Shown: positions 11,240 to 23,547, counted from the first letter of the stretch. The stretch is DNA of 48,606 nt from Eimeria necatrix (GCF_000499385.1 NW_013653006.1:1-48606); one strand, 5' to 3'. A program made the numbers and translations. Notes: a model not told the origin generated them from the sequence alone.

Positions 11240-12345
11240 TTGTTCCGGAAAACTGCATGCAGCAGCAGCTAGCTGCAGCCTGCAGCATCTAGCCAGCAGC
11301 TAGCTGCAGCTAGCAGCAGCTAGCCAGCAGCTAGCTGCAGCTAGCAGCAGCAAACTGAAGCTAGCAACAGATAGCTGCAGGCTGCCGCAGCTAGGTATGG
11401 CCAGACGCAGCAGCTACGGCCAGCAGCAGCTAGCTGCGGCAAGTAACCGGAAGCTGCAGCTAGCTGCAGCTAGCAGCAGTTAGTTGCTGCTTGTGGCATC
11501 TGGCAGCAGCTAGTTGCTGCCGTCTGCAGCTAGCCATGGCTGCTTGGAAGCACTTGGCTTTATCTTCGTTGCCAAGACATGTCCCCTTCAGCGGCCAGAA
11601 GTGGCTAGCTGCAGCTAGCTGCGGCTAGCTGCAGCTAGCTCGTGCTGGCTAGCTAGAAGCAGCTGTAGGAGGAGGAAGTGCATAGGAGGGGAAAGAGGGT
11701 CTAGCAAGTTACTCCACTTGGCTAGCTACTCCCTTGCTGGCTAGCCAGGCCCTCCTTCTGCCTAGCCACTGTCCCGCTGGCTAGCCATGCTCTCCCTTTG
11801 GCTAGCCACTCCTCTGATGGCTAGCCAGACTCTCCCGCTGGCTAGCTACTCTCCCCTGCTGGCTAGCCAGGGTCTCCCGCTGGCTAGCCACTCCCTTGCT
11901 GGCTAGCCACTCCCCTGTTGGCTAGCCAGGGTCTCCCGCTGGCTAGCCACTCCCCTGCTGGCTAGCTAGAAGCAGCTGTCGGAGAAGGGCGTGCGAAGGA
12001 GGGGAAAGAGGGTCCAGCCCAACTCTCCTGCTAGCCAGCTATTCTCCCCTTCTGAGTAGCTACTCCCCCGCTGGCTAGCCAGGCTCCCCCGCTGACTAGC
12101 TACTCTCCGCGGTTGGCTAGCCGCTGCCCTGTCGGCTAGCTAGCTAAAAGCAGCTGTAGGAGAAGGGCGTGCGGAGAAGGGGAAAGAGGGTCTAGCCCAA
12201 CTCTCCTGCTGGCTAGCCACTCCCTTGCGGGCTGGCCATGCTGGCTAGCTACTCTCCGCCGCTGGCTAGCCACTGCCGTGCTGGCTAGCTAGCTAGCTAG
12301 AAGCAGCTGTAGGAGAAGGGCGTGCGGAGCAGCGGGAAGGGAACT
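11240..12345. repeat. GCTAGC array with embedded ~60-bp units
   Basis: Two layers are visible. From 11260 to 11660, GCTAGC alternates with TGCAGC. From 11640 to 12345, GGCTAGCCA(C/G) units alternate with a longer element (core agcagctgtaggagaagg) present four times, near 11655, 11970, 12150 and 12300. The fourth copy overlaps the 3' coding end of the minus-strand Cys-rich gene. No other gene is seen. Confidence 0.85.
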
Positions 12346-13374
12346 CGGGGGGGCTCGAGCCCCTGCGCGTGGGGCGCCACGAGCCCGTCTTCGGGGGGCA
12401 GCTGCAGCAGCTGGTGCTCGCGGGGGCCCCTGTCGTGGGGCCGGGGGCCCCTGAAGGGGAGGGGCCCTATGATGGCCTTGGCCTGTTCCAAGTCGTCTTG
12501 GGCTTTGTGGAGAGTGGCCTCGACGAGCCTCTGAGACACAGTGCTGGGTCTTTCGCAGAGAGTGAAGTGGACTTGGTGGAGTTTGCTGCGGGCAGCGTTG
12601 AGGAAGCGGTGGGCGCGGGCCACAGCTAGCTCAGCTAGCTGCTGCTGCAGCCCGCTGCGAGCTAGCCAGCAGCAGCTAGCTGCCAAGTGCGCAGTCAGCA
12701 GCTCCAGCTCGCTCTCCAGCGTTTCGCACAGCGCCCTGCAGACGGCCCGCCGCTGCAGCATTTCGGGGTGGCTGCGGCAGCAGTAAGTGAGTTTGTAGCA
12801 GGGGTAGCGCCAGCAGTTGCAGCAGCGCATGCAGCACTTCCAGCAGCAGTAGAGGCAGCAGCAGCAGCTGCAGCAGCACTTGCAGCAGCAGCCGCACTTC
12901 ACCCGCGCGCACATCCGCGGCAGCTTGTCCCCCAAGGCCTGCCGCGCTGCTGTGAACTTCCGGAAGTCCGGCCCGGCCCACCGCAGGTAAGCCTTGATGG
13001 CTTGCTGCAGGTGAATGCATGCAAGTTCAATTTGCTGCTGCTGCAGTCTGCAGCGGTACTTCTTCCTGCGGACGCAGCGGCGCATGCAGAAGGGCCTCGG
13101 GTACAGGACTTTCTCGACGCACCAGAGGGGCCCCTCCACCTGGGCGATTTCTTTCATCAAAACCTTCTTCAAATGCTTCAACTTCTTCACGGAAGTCCGC
13201 AAAACTTGACTTCGCATTCTACTTGTTGTCTCCAGCAGCAAACAGTGCGCTCTGTCCACCAGCACTCCCCGCACGCACAGCCGCCGCCGCCGCAGCTGCC
13301 GCTTCCGCCGCCGCCGCGCGCGCCGCCGGCTCTTCCGCCGGTGCTCGCACAGCGGGTCTACGGCGGACAGAGCT

Positions 13375-13424
<50 letters not shown>

Positions 13425-13614
13425 TGTGGGGCGGCGGCGGCAGTCGCAGGAGCCGCGGCGGAGGCACGGAGGTGCGCTGGGTGGGGAAGAAGCGGGGAAT
13501 GGGGGACGTGAACAGTGCAGCAGCAGCAGCGGCAGCAGCAGCTGCTGCTGCTGCTGTTTTGGCAGCAGCAGGAGAAACGGAGATGGCAGAAGGAGCGGCA
13601 AGGTAGGTGAGGAA

Positions 13615-13646
<32 letters not shown>

Positions 13647-14136
13647 TGTAGAGTGGCAAGGATAGGCGGCCGCGAGCAGCAGCAAATATGCAAATGCATA
13701 ATTAACACTGCACCTTTATGAATATGCAAACAGACGCAAATAAATTCGAAATTCGAAATGAACATTTTTTATTTATTCATTTTCAGTTTCAAATTCGAAA
13801 TGAACATTTTTTATTAATTCATTTTCAGTTTCATAGTTGAGTGCAGTTTGTTCAACACAGCGAAAAAATGCGAGAAGGAAAAAAGAAGCAGCAAAAAGCA
13901 ACGGAAGCAAATCGAAATAACAAAGTTGGAGAGATTAAAGAGATCAAAAGAGATTAAAAATATAAAAAGAAATAACAGAGATAAAAGAGACAAAAAGAAA
14001 CAAAAAGTGACAAAAAAGATTTAAAAATGATTAAAAAGTGAAACTTACCATAGACCTTCCTCTCGCGCCGCTTGCGGTAACAAAAGCCGCAGCAAGCTCG
14101 ACAGGGGTGGCACTTGCAGCAAGAACAGCGAACCAT
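12297..14136 (-). CDS. Cysteine-rich protein of unknown function
   Basis: I do not recognise this family. Exon 1 is 14136-14049 (ATG, then a consensus GTAAGT donor) and exon 2 is 13645-12297 (TAG). The junction completes an Ala codon (G+CT) and gives 478 residues. An in-frame stop at 14166-14164 limits the start. The N-terminus MVRCSCCKCHPCRACC holds eight Cys in 16 residues, suggesting a metal-binding knot or palmitoylation cluster. A low-complexity Ala/Leu/Pro region and an Arg-rich stretch follow. A helical, charged central region comes next, then a second Cys cluster (~18 Cys in ~45 residues) and a helical C-terminal third with regular Leu/Ala. The region from LCVRGVLVDRAHC to the end is not triplet-encoded, which supports real coding. 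The last ~17 codons coincide with the repeat element seen downstream. Confidence 0.65.
13740..13850. repeat. Direct repeat inside the Cys-rich gene's intron
   Basis: An AT-rich unit (aaattcgaaatgaacatt, then tttattaattcattttcag-like sequence) is repeated twice at about 13745-13790 and 13790-13833. The gene's single intron (13646-14048) contains this and a purine-rich tract at 13860-14040. Confidence 0.7.
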
Positions 14137-14247
14137 CCCCACGTGCTGCTGCTGTTGCTGCTGTTACTGCTGCTGCTGCTGCTGTTGCTGCTGCTGGTGA
14201 GGCCGTTGCTCCTCTAGCTGGTGGTTCTGGGCTCGTGGTGCTCTTTG

Positions 14248-14289
<42 letters not shown>

Positions 14290-14510
14290 AGCTAGTGCTT
14301 ATGGTCATTGCCGCTCCTGGTAGTGAAGCTGACGATGTTCTTTGCGTTGCTGCAGCTGCTTTGCTGCTGCTGATTTTTCGCTGCTGCCGCTGCTGCTGCT
14401 GCTGTAGCTGTAAGGATTTGTGCAGCAGCAGCTGCTGCTGGCTGCGCATTTGGTTGTGCAGCAGCTGCTTTCTATCTGCGTCGAGCTGCCGCTTTTGTCC
14501 GGTCTTGCGC

Positions 14511-14554
<44 letters not shown>

Positions 14555-15922
14555 CCGCTTGTATCTGAGCTTGTGTGGCCTTTCAAAACCCTTCTCAGCC
14601 ACCTCTAAATGGCTTGTCTGATCTTTCTGTGTTATTTTCGTTTTGTTTCTTTTTGAGATTTCCCCATTCAATTATTGAAGACTTTTCCTTTCTCCCTTTG
14701 CCTCTACTTTTGCTGCAATATCCATCCACTGTTGTTTCTATTTGCTGCTATTTGGCTGTCTGTTTGCTTATCTCCTATGTTCCTTTTACTCTCCCTGAAG
14801 ACGCCAGTGCCTCTCAGGTGTACATACAGCTCAGGCTGCAGAGGCGACGGCGCGAGGTGTCTGTACACCCCAACAGCGGCCTGTGGGGTGGCGCCTACGG
14901 CTCTTTCTTTGCTTTTTTTAGCTTCTCTTTTTCTTTTCTTTTGTTTTCTTCTTTTGCTCCTTCCCAAGAAAGTCTTTATTATTCTTCCTTTTGTCTGTTC
15001 CTTCCTGTTTTGTTTTTTCTTGATGCTGTCTTGTTTCTCTCTGAGTTGCGCTCTGTGGCTGCTTTTCTGCTTCCCCCGCGTGTCACTGCAGCAGCGGCCT
15101 GCTGCTGCTGCTGCTGCCAACAACAGCAGCAGCAGCAGCAGCAACGGCGGGGCCCCAAGGGCCTCAGAAGCAGGAAGGGACAGCCACAAAACTTAGGGGG
15201 GAAAAATTGCAACTTTTGTTTGTCTCAGCTGGGCGGCGCGGGGCGGACTGGGGGCTGCTGCTGTTGCTGCCCTGTTTTCTGATTTTTAATCCTTTTTCTG
15301 ATTTGATAGACCCATAAAACCCTAAACCCTAAACCCTAAACCCTAGTTTCACTCATTTTATGGCTGCCGCTGCAGCGGTCACCCTGGGAGGCGACGGAGA
15401 CGCACACGGCCGGCGACCAGGTAAACCCTAGACCCTAAACCCTCATAAATGGGGGCCAGCTGCTGCAAAACTTCGCCTTGAGTTGGGTTTCAAAACTTCA
15501 AACCCTAAACCCTAAACCCTAAACTCTAAACCCTAAACCCCAAGCCCTAAACCCTAACGGCTGTCTCTGGGCTGGCTGCGCTGCTCTCCTGCCCCACAAG
15601 AAGACACTGAAATTGAGTTGGGGGAGAGAAGCAAATAAGGAAGACACAAAATTTATTAACTTAAAAACAAAACAGCAAAAACAGCAGCAGCTGCCGTTGC
15701 TGCTGCTGCTGCTGCAACGACAGCAGCAGGGAGATAGGTGTAAGGTCACCTGGCTCACAGCAGCAGCAGCAGAGCCCCCCTTTAGTCTCGCTGGGGTCTC
15801 AGCAGCTGCTGCTTTTTCTTAATTTTGGTTGTCTTCGGGTGTACGTACACCTGAAGACTCACACCTCTAACCTATTTTACAAAAGCTAGTCTGCCTGCTG
15901 CTCTGTTCCGCAGCAGCAGGTC

Positions 15923-15956
<34 letters not shown>

Positions 15957-16057
15957 TTCGGCAGCTCCTCCCGCTGCAGCAGCAGCTCAGCTGACACTGT
16001 TGCTGCTCATCAGCTGCTGAGAAGCACAGCCAGGGCCTCAGGCCTCCCTGCAGCACA
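14137..16057. other. Gene-free or unresolved stretch with telomere-like arrays
   Basis: 14140-14570 is CTG-rich and 14600-15070 is T/C-rich. CCCTAAA arrays lie at 15318-15345, 15421-15445 and 15499-15558. A short ATG-led segment at 15360-15419, ending at a GTAAACCC donor-like site, could be a small plus-strand exon but has no recognisable partner. Long frames here (for example 14575-15282, +) are Phe/Ser/Cys-rich and compositional. Dispersed GGTGTAC-type palindromes occur at 14818, 14856 and 15838. Confidence 0.45.
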
Positions 16058-16687
16058 ATGGAGGAGTCCGAGGCTAGCAGCGCGGTCTCTGCAGCTGCAG
16101 CTGCAGCAGCAGCAGCAGGAGCAGCAACTCCTGCTGCCTCTCTTATCTCTCCTTCTACTCTTTCTGATGCCAATTCTGTTGCTGCTGATGCTGGAGCAGA
16201 CGCAGCAGAAGCAGCAGCAGCTGATGGGTCTCCCCAAACAACCTCGAGCCTTTCAAAGAGTCAGCACTCCCGTTCCAGGCAGCAGCAGCGGCAGCAGCAG
16301 CGGCAGCAGCAGCGGCAGCAGCAGCAGCAGCAGCAGGTGACGCGTCTAGGCGCCCTCCGGGGCACCCGCTTGAGCAGCAACGTCGGCAGCAGACGCACCT
16401 GCAGCAACTGCAGCAACAGCACAAGCAGCAGCTTGCAGTCCGTGCGGCTAAACTTCACAAACCGCCTCTCAAACAGTCAAGCAAGTCATGCTGCTGCTGT
16501 TGGAGCTGCTGCTGCTGCTGCTGCTCTTGCTGCTGCTGTTGCCACAACCGCTGCTGCTGCTGTTGCTGCTGCTGTTGCCAAAACCGCTGCTGCTGCTGTT
16601 GCTGCTGCTGCTGAATCCGTTGCAGCCACTGTTCTCGTCTAGCTTATGCAGGAGTTGCCTAGGCAGCGCAGACCCTTCTTGTGGCCA

Positions 16688-16726
<39 letters not shown>

Positions 16727-19290
16727 AGGCCCAGCTGGAACTACACGGAGTAGACGTTGCTGCTGTAGCTGGCAGCATCGTGAACCGCCTTGCCCTTACA
16801 ATGCAGCAGGCTCCCCGTGGCCTTGCTGCTGCAGCAGCAGATCCTGCTGCATGTTTCCCTGTTGTAGCTGCCACTACTGCAGCGCCTGCTGCTGCTGCTG
16901 CTGATGAAGACGCCAGTGATACTGCTGCCGCTGCTGCTGCGGACCCCTTCAGATACGATATAACAGCAAACAGAAGGAAGCACAAGCAGCAGCTGGAGAG
17001 GCAGGAGCAGCAGCTAACGCTGCTGCAACAGCAGCAGGAGCAGCAGCAACACCAGCTTTTACTACTTCAGAAGCAAAAGCAGCAGCTGTCTCTGTGGCAG
17101 CAGCAGCAGCAGAGGCAGCTGTCACTTCTGCAGCAGCAGCACCAACAGGCACAGCAGAAAGTGCAGCAGCAGATTCAGCAGCAAGTCCACCAGCAAATGC
17201 AGCAGCAGCAGCAAATGCAGCAGCAGCAGCAGCAACAAAGGCAGCAGCAGCTACAGCAGCCCAGCAACGAGCTCTCTGGGCCTTCGCGCACTCTTGCCGC
17301 TCATCGTCTGAGCAGCGGGAGCAACGGGAGCCGCAGCAGCAGCAGCAGCAACTGCAGCAGCACCAGCAGCATTTTCAGCTATGCCAAGGAAGCAGCAGCA
17401 GCAGCAATCCCAGTCTACCCCTCAGCAGCACTTCGCAGCCGCCGCTGCGTTGGCATTCCCCCTACCCCGCCTGCGCGGCGTTTGCCTGCTGCTGCAGCTG
17501 CTGGCTTTTACGGCCAGCAGCACGAGAAGCAGCAGCTGCTGCAGCAGCGAACGAGGCAGCTGTTGCAGCAGCAGCAGCAGCAAATAAAACAGCAGCGTGC
17601 GAACCTGCAAAAGCAGCAGGAGCACCTGCAGCTGCTTCTGGCTCACAAGCAACAGCTCCTGCTGCAGTGCCAACAAGAACGTGAGCAGCAGCAGCAACAG
17701 CAGCACCACCAGGAGCTGCAGCAGCGGGTGCAGCAAGAGCTCAACAAACAAAATATGCAGCAGCACCAACAGCAATATCAGCAGCAGCAGCAGCAGCAGA
17801 AAAACTTATGCGGAGGCGCCCATGGATGTCTTCCAGGTGGTCCTGCGCGTCAGTTGCAGCAGCTTGCTGATCCATACCCGCAGCAGCAGCAGGTTAAAGA
17901 AGAAGTCCAGCAGCAGCAGCAGCAGCTGCTGCTGTTGCAGCAGCATCTTGCGGCAGCATCTTCTAATGTAGGCAAAGGGATGCAGCAGCAGCATTACGAG
18001 CAGCAGAAGGGACAAAAAGAGCTGCAGCAGGAGCTGCTGCGCAGCGGCAGCAGCACCACTTCAACAGCAACAAGTGCAATTCGAGGCGACAGTTTCTTGG
18101 GCTCTGTGTCTTCTGTGCTGATGCCTAAACTCGACTTACCTGCAAAGCAGCAGCAGCAACAGCAGCAACAGCAAATGCAGCAGCAGCAGCAGCAACAGCA
18201 AATGCAGCAGCAGCAGCGGCAGCAGGAATTTCAGCAGACAATTAGGGAGCAGCAGCACACGCATGCGCAAACGGACAAGGAGACTCAGACCTGGCAGCAG
18301 CAAGCGCAGCAACCACAGCTTCTGCAGGGGCCGCAGCAGCTGCTGCAGCAGCCCCAGCAGGAGCAGCAGCTGCCCCTCTACAAGCAGCAGCGCATGCTGC
18401 AGGAGCTGCAGTCGCGGATGCAGTACGACGCCTGTGAGCAGATGCTGCAGCAGCTTCAGCAGCAGCAGCAGCGCCAGGAGCAGAGCGAGCTGCAGGGGCA
18501 GCAGCAAGCTGCTGCCCGCTTTAGAAGCCAAACGCCCACCCCCACAAGCAAGAGCAGCAGCAGCAGCAGCAGCAGCATGAAGCAGCAAGCGCTTGTTTAC
18601 GGTGCAGCCAGAAGAAGATCCGCCACGCCAGGGCTATTCCCAGCCACAATTTTACCTGCTGCTGGGCCACAGCAGCAGCAGCAGCAGCAGCAGCAGCACC
18701 GTCGCCCGATGGCGCAGCAGGCGGCCCACGGTGCGAGCCCTGCTGCTGCAGCAGCAAACCAGCACCCCGTGTTGCTGCCAGACGGGAGGCTCGTGGTGCA
18801 GTCGGAAGCAAAAGCCCAGGTTTTGGATGTCGCTTCTGCTGCTGCAGTGGCGCGGAGTACGGGGAGCCCAACAGCAGCAGCAGCTGCAGCAGCAGCAGCA
18901 AAGCCTCACCCTGTGCAGCTGACTCGCCTGCGGCCTTACTTAGTCCCAGTCGATATTTATGTTCCTAAACTGGTTCATGTCCCTTTACACGTGGTGCAGC
19001 AGCACGTGGAATATGCTGCAGCAGACGCAGCAGGCGCTGCTGCTGCACCTGCTGGGGCGCAGCAGCAGCAGCGGCACAGCTTCGAGCAGCAGCAGCTGGA
19101 GGCGTTCAACAAAATGCAGCACCAGCACTTCGAGGTGATGATGCAGCGGGCGAGGCAGCAGGCAGCAATCTGCGGCGCCCAAACGCTGCCTTTGCAGCAG
19201 CTGCTGCAGCACCAACAGCAGCAACTGCAACAACTGCTGCAGCAGCAGCAACTGCAGCAGCAGCCAAAGCAGCAAGCTGTCTTCCGCTAG
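16058..19290 (+). CDS. Gln-rich protein with C-terminal alveolin-like V/P block
   Basis: Start ATG 16058 (cacaATGG). The frame changes once, so an intron is needed. One phase-0 solution is exon 1 at 16058-16336 (donor GTGACG) and exon 2 at 16729-19290, where a CTG tract ends in CTCAG before AQLELHGVD; this gives 946 residues. Much of the protein is poly-Gln with Met, Leu and basic residues, likely helical or coiled-coil. Non-repetitive islands are AQLELHGVDVAAVAGSIVNR, DPFRYDITANRRK and GARRRSATPG-like segments. Near the C-terminus, RLRPYLVPVDIYVPKLVHVP has the Val/Pro periodicity of alveolin repeats (inner membrane complex network proteins of alveolates). That block is short, so the alveolin assignment is tentative; a generic Q-rich regulatory protein is the alternative. 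Stop TAG is at 19288-19290. Confidence 0.55.
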
Positions 19291-20238
19291 AAAGCTGCAG
19301 CCAGTGTGGGCACAAAACTTGCTTGAAGGGCCACTCCATTGTCCTGAAGTCTTTTCCGCAGGCGCTACACCCTAAACCCTAAACCCTAAACCCTAAACCC
19401 TACGCGAAGGACTCAGTGAGTTCAAGCGCAGCGAGGGGTTGACAGTAGCTTAAAAGCTGCGCGCAAGCCTTAAAGTAGCAGCCTGCTGCAACAGCAGCAG
19501 ATGCAGATACAACCAGGCTGCAGCAGCTGAAGGTCAGCAGCAGCAGCAGCTGCTGCTGCTGCAAAGGCACACCTAGGCTAACCCCCAGAATTCCTTTTAC
19601 ATTTTCTTCTTTACACACTCCACCTAAGTGCATGCATATAGTGGACCAATGGTTCACTGAGGCCGGCAATGCACTGCAAAGGCCTGGGCTTCACTTAGCG
19701 CCGTGGCTGCCACTGCTTGCTGATGTTGCTGCTGCTGCTGTTGCTGCTGTTGTTGCTGCTGCTGCTGCACCAGTCTGTTCTGTATCCTATAGTCATCGGG
19801 TCTAGGGATATGTACATACACTGCACTCCAGTCTGCTGCTGATTGCATGCAGATGAAGAAAGTGCTACACACACAGCGACCCACTGTGAAGCAGCAACAG
19901 TGCAGCTGCAGCAGCAACTGCAGCAACAACTGCAACAGCAGCAGCAAGGGAGAGGGGCCCCGTAGCGGCAGCTGCAGCAGCGTGCTGCAGGTCCTCCGCG
20001 CGCTTCGAAGCCATTCTAAACCCTAAACCCTAAATAGAAAGACTTCAGCTAGCCCTAAACCCTCGAAGCTGAAAACCCTAAACCCTCGCAGCACCAAACC
20101 CTAAGCCTTGAGGGCCTGCAAAGCCCTGCAGCAAAAGATGCTGAATTCTATAGGCGAAGCTGCAGCAGCAAAGCTGCAGCAGCATCAAGACAAAGAAGGC
20201 CTCCAGTGGGGAGCCATCAAAGCAGGTGCTGCGTCTAA

Positions 20239-20271
<33 letters not shown>

Positions 20272-20480
20272 CATTGCACATCTTAAGGCAATGGGTTGAG
20301 AACAAGAGAACGCACGTACACTTGGGGATGCTGCCTCGAAAGCTGCTGCTGCTGCTGCTGCTGCTGCTGCGGGGGCGTGTAGAGCACAACAAGAGAGCAT
20401 GCATGCTTGCGCCTAAAGGCAAGAACCTTGGAGGCAGCAAAAGCCCCCCAGCTGCTGCTGCTGCTGCTGCTGGTGCTGCC
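19291..20480. other. Intergenic / unresolved 3' part of the minus-strand gene
   Basis: Contains CCCTAAA arrays at 19370-19401 and about 20016-20105, CTG runs, and a copy of the GTACATACAC motif at 19810. A minus-strand segment at 19490-19400 ending in a stop could be the terminal exon of the gene at 20.5-21.7 kb, but I cannot link it by phase. Confidence 0.4.
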
Positions 20481-20876
20481 GTTTTGCAGCTGCTTGGGAG
20501 GCAGAAGCACCCATTTGGTGTCGGATTTCTGCTGGTCTGCTGCAGCAGCCAGCAGCAAATCTACAGGCAGCAGCAGCGGCTGCTGCTCAGCCTCATCTTC
20601 CTCGCCATCCAGCAAACCCCAAGTCAAACCCTCAGCAACTTCTAGGGGAACTGGAACACACCGCAGGGCGGCCCCAGAATACCCAGAGGCCAGCCTGCGG
20701 ACAAGAGAAGCAAACCTGCTGCTGCTGCTGCTGCTGCAGCTGCTGCTGCTGGTGCTGCTGCTGGTGACGATAGGTGGAGTGAAATGGATATATGAGAAAA
20801 TGACGCTTAAGGGATTAGACGCAAGCTGGCAGCAAGTAAATAGAAACTTAGTCAGCATCTGCACAGCACGTCTACA

Positions 20877-20909
<33 letters not shown>

Positions 20910-21144
20910 GCTGCTGCTGCCGCTGCTGCTGCACTTACTCGCTGAGTCCTGCTGGCAGCGCCTCTACGGAGATATCCGTCGGGAAGACACTCGTGGGCCT
21001 CGCTGTGTCGTGCATATCACGTGCTGCATCTGCTGAAGCAGCAGCAGCAGCAGCAGCAGCTGCGTCGGCGAAGGAAGCAACAAAAGAAGCAGCGAACTGC
21101 ACGCGACCCGTCACCACGACTGCAGGACTCCTGCGAACGACAAG

Positions 21145-21181
<37 letters not shown>

Positions 21182-21366
21182 CGAGCTTTTGTGCTGTTGG
21201 GCTGCAGTTGGTCCCCTTGGATCTTTCTTTGTGGCTGCTTCTGTCTCCTTTGCAGCACTTACTGCAGCGCAGTAGCAGCAAAAGGGCCCCTCAGATCCCC
21301 CGGCTCGGGGCCCAGCACAGTCTCATCTCCCCAGTCCCCATCCAGCCAGTCGTCCAAATTAAACCT

Positions 21367-21408
<42 letters not shown>

Positions 21409-21712
21409 GCTGCAGTAGTGGCAGCTGCAGGTGCACTCCAGCCCGCCATGGGAGTCAGCGCAGCACGCGTATTGAGTTGCTGCTGCCACGAAGCAAATGC
21501 AGCAGCTGCAGCAGCAAGTGGTCCCTACTTGACGATCCTGAGAGGCTTATGCAGCTGCTGCTGCTGCTGCTGCTCGGGGAGCAGCAGCGGCTGCCAGCCT
21601 TGGAGCTCAAGGGCTGTGTCTGAGTCGATGTGGTAGAGCTTTGTCCCTGCAGCGTCCAAACGCAGCATGCGAGCTTGCTGCTCCCTTATTTGCTGCTGCT
21701 GCTGCTGCTGCT
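20480..21712 (-). CDS. Unidentified multi-exon gene (partial model)
   Basis: Four minus-strand segments join by consensus sites, all in phase 2. Exon A runs from about 21712 (or ATG 21668) to 21529 (MLRLDAAGTKLYHIDSD...). Exon B is 21364-21263 (FNLDDWLDGDWGDETV...), with donor GTAAGT. Exon C is 21130-20939 (SPAVVVTGRVQFAASF...PTDISVEALPAGLSE), with donor GTAAGT. Exon D starts at 20694 (LASGYSGAALRCVPV...LLDGEEDEAEQQ...WVLLPPKQL) and its end is unresolved. The repeated agreement of phase and the non-repetitive, acidic composition make coding very likely. I do not recognise the family. LASGYSGAAL faintly recalls the sensor-2/lid region of AAA ATPases, but no Walker motifs are seen. The true start may lie upstream at 21710-21910, where MTEDPWGAA and IPQPVSSGIIWEVV segments occur. 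Confidence 0.6.
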
Positions 21713-22870
21713 ACTGCTGAGTCTGCTGCCGTCGCTGCTGCTGCTGCTGCCACTGCTGCTGTGGACAGCCTACTCTGGAGCCGCCCGCCGACGACCTCCC
21801 AGATGATGCCTGATGACACAGGTTGTGGGATGCGAGCTGCAGAGCACAACAGCAGCAGCAGCAGCAGCAATAGAGGCAGCAGCTCCCCAGGGGTCTTCTG
21901 TCATGTAAACTGCTGCTCTTGCTGCTGCTGCTGCTGCACTAGGGCTTGCCTTGCCACAAAGGCCGCAGATCTTCCCTGCCAAAGTAGACCACGCGGGGAG
22001 TCCTGAGAGGGCAATAAAGGCAGATGCATGCGCGAATATTCGAGTCCATATAATACATATAAATATCTAAGTATTTATATTTATATATATGAACACATGT
22101 ATAAATAAATATTTTTACATTATTGTTAATGCTCTTAAGTGCCTCCAGCATGTGTACAGTGGGCAATATGCATTGAAGCCACCTTAGAATATTGATTTCG
22201 AATTAGCTTATGAGCACAGAGACAAGTATATATTATACATATTACATATGTAATTAAATAGAATATAAACTTATATTTCTATGTATATATATATATATAT
22301 ATAATATTCATGAGGACTCCAAAAGGCCGAATTTTAGGTGTGGCTGCGTGAGCTGTATGTACACCGCGCGAATTGCGCATACGGAAATCGTCAAGAGCAG
22401 CTCCAACGGGACTATTCGACAGCAGAAGTATAAAAGCGCGAAATAAATGCATAAAATATATTTAAAAGCATTTAAAACAAATATAAAAAATCTGACTTCC
22501 ACACGAAAAGCCACACCGAAAGACGCAGTGCACTCGGTCCTGTGCACGAGGTGTACAGACACCCGAGCGATTCAGGGGTAGATTCGAAACGAACGAAAAG
22601 GCAGCTAAAGAGACGGAAAAAAGAGAAAAAAGAGACCAAAAGGGACAAAAACAGACACAAAGGGACCAAACAGATAAAGGAGATGAAAGAGACGAAAAAA
22701 AGAAATGAAAAAGAAAAAGAAAAGACAAAAAGGGACAAAAAAGACAAAAAACTCTTTGGGTTTCGCTCTCACTTGGGGCCTTTTTCATCAATCTGGCGAG
22801 CGCCGTAAAGAAAAAAGAAAACAGCAACGACCACCATGTTCACAGCAGCCCACTGAAGCACACATCACAG
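21713..22870. other. AT-rich then purine-rich intergenic DNA
   Basis: 21713-21990 is triplet-rich with possible 5' exons of the neighbouring minus-strand gene. 22030-22315 is strongly AT-rich with TATATA runs. 22450-22490 is also AT-rich. 22600-22760 is a GACAAAAAG-type purine tract. Dispersed palindrome copies lie at 22351-22365 and 22550-22563. No gene is recognised. Confidence 0.6.
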
Positions 22871-22873
22871 TCG

Positions 22874-23297
22874 TGGCTAGCTAGCTAGCTAGCTGGCTAG
22901 CCAAGTCGTTGACTAGCTAGCTAGGTACGTCATTAGCTAGCTAGCTAGAAGCATCGCTAGCCAGCTTGGCCCCTTGCTCGCTTGCTGGGTCGCTTGCTAG
23001 CTATCTACGTCGCTAGCTAGCTAGCTAGTCGCTGGCTAGCTAATTTGGTCACTAGCTAGCTAGGTCGCTAGCTAGCCAGATCTGTAGCTAGCTGGCTAGC
23101 TGGCCAGAACGTTGGCTAGCTAGCTGCCCCCGACTAGATAGCTAGCAGCGTCAGGTAGCTGGCTGCGCCAGATAACTAGCTAGCTAGCTTCGCCAAGTAG
23201 CTAGTTAACTAGGTGCACCCGGCTAGCTAGCAAGCTGCACCCAACTGGCACCGCATCTTTGCTTAGCTAGCTAGCTAGCTAGCTAGATAGCTAGCTG
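22874..23297. repeat. GCTAGCTAGC array
   Basis: Tetrameric CTAG and GCTAGC runs separated by 5-15 base spacers such as cgtcg, ccaagtcg and cgcca. It lies immediately 3' of the minus-strand gene ending at 23331, the same relation as the 11.2-12.3 kb array to the Cys-rich gene. Confidence 0.9.
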
Positions 23298-23330
23298 GCA
23301 GGCGGCAGCAGCAAGGGGCCTCGCAGGTGC

Positions 23331-23446
23331 TTAGAGCACGCACTCCGCAGCAGCAGCAGCAAGCGCAACAGCAGCAGCAAAAGCAGCATCATTACCAGCA
23401 TCCACACCAGCAGCGAGCCCACCACCACCACTAGCAAAAACAGCAG

Positions 23447-23482
<36 letters not shown>

Positions 23483-23496
23483 GAGCAGCAGCAGTA

Positions 23497-23547
<51 letters not shown>

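Noticed and set aside
14575..15282. 235-codon plus-strand frame
   Set aside because: Phe/Ser/Cys-rich from pyrimidine-rich DNA; no conserved motif, and it begins in a triplet run.
16155..16424. Minus-strand Cys/Ala frame opposite the Gln-rich gene start
   Set aside because: Complement of CAG-rich coding sequence; no independent signal.
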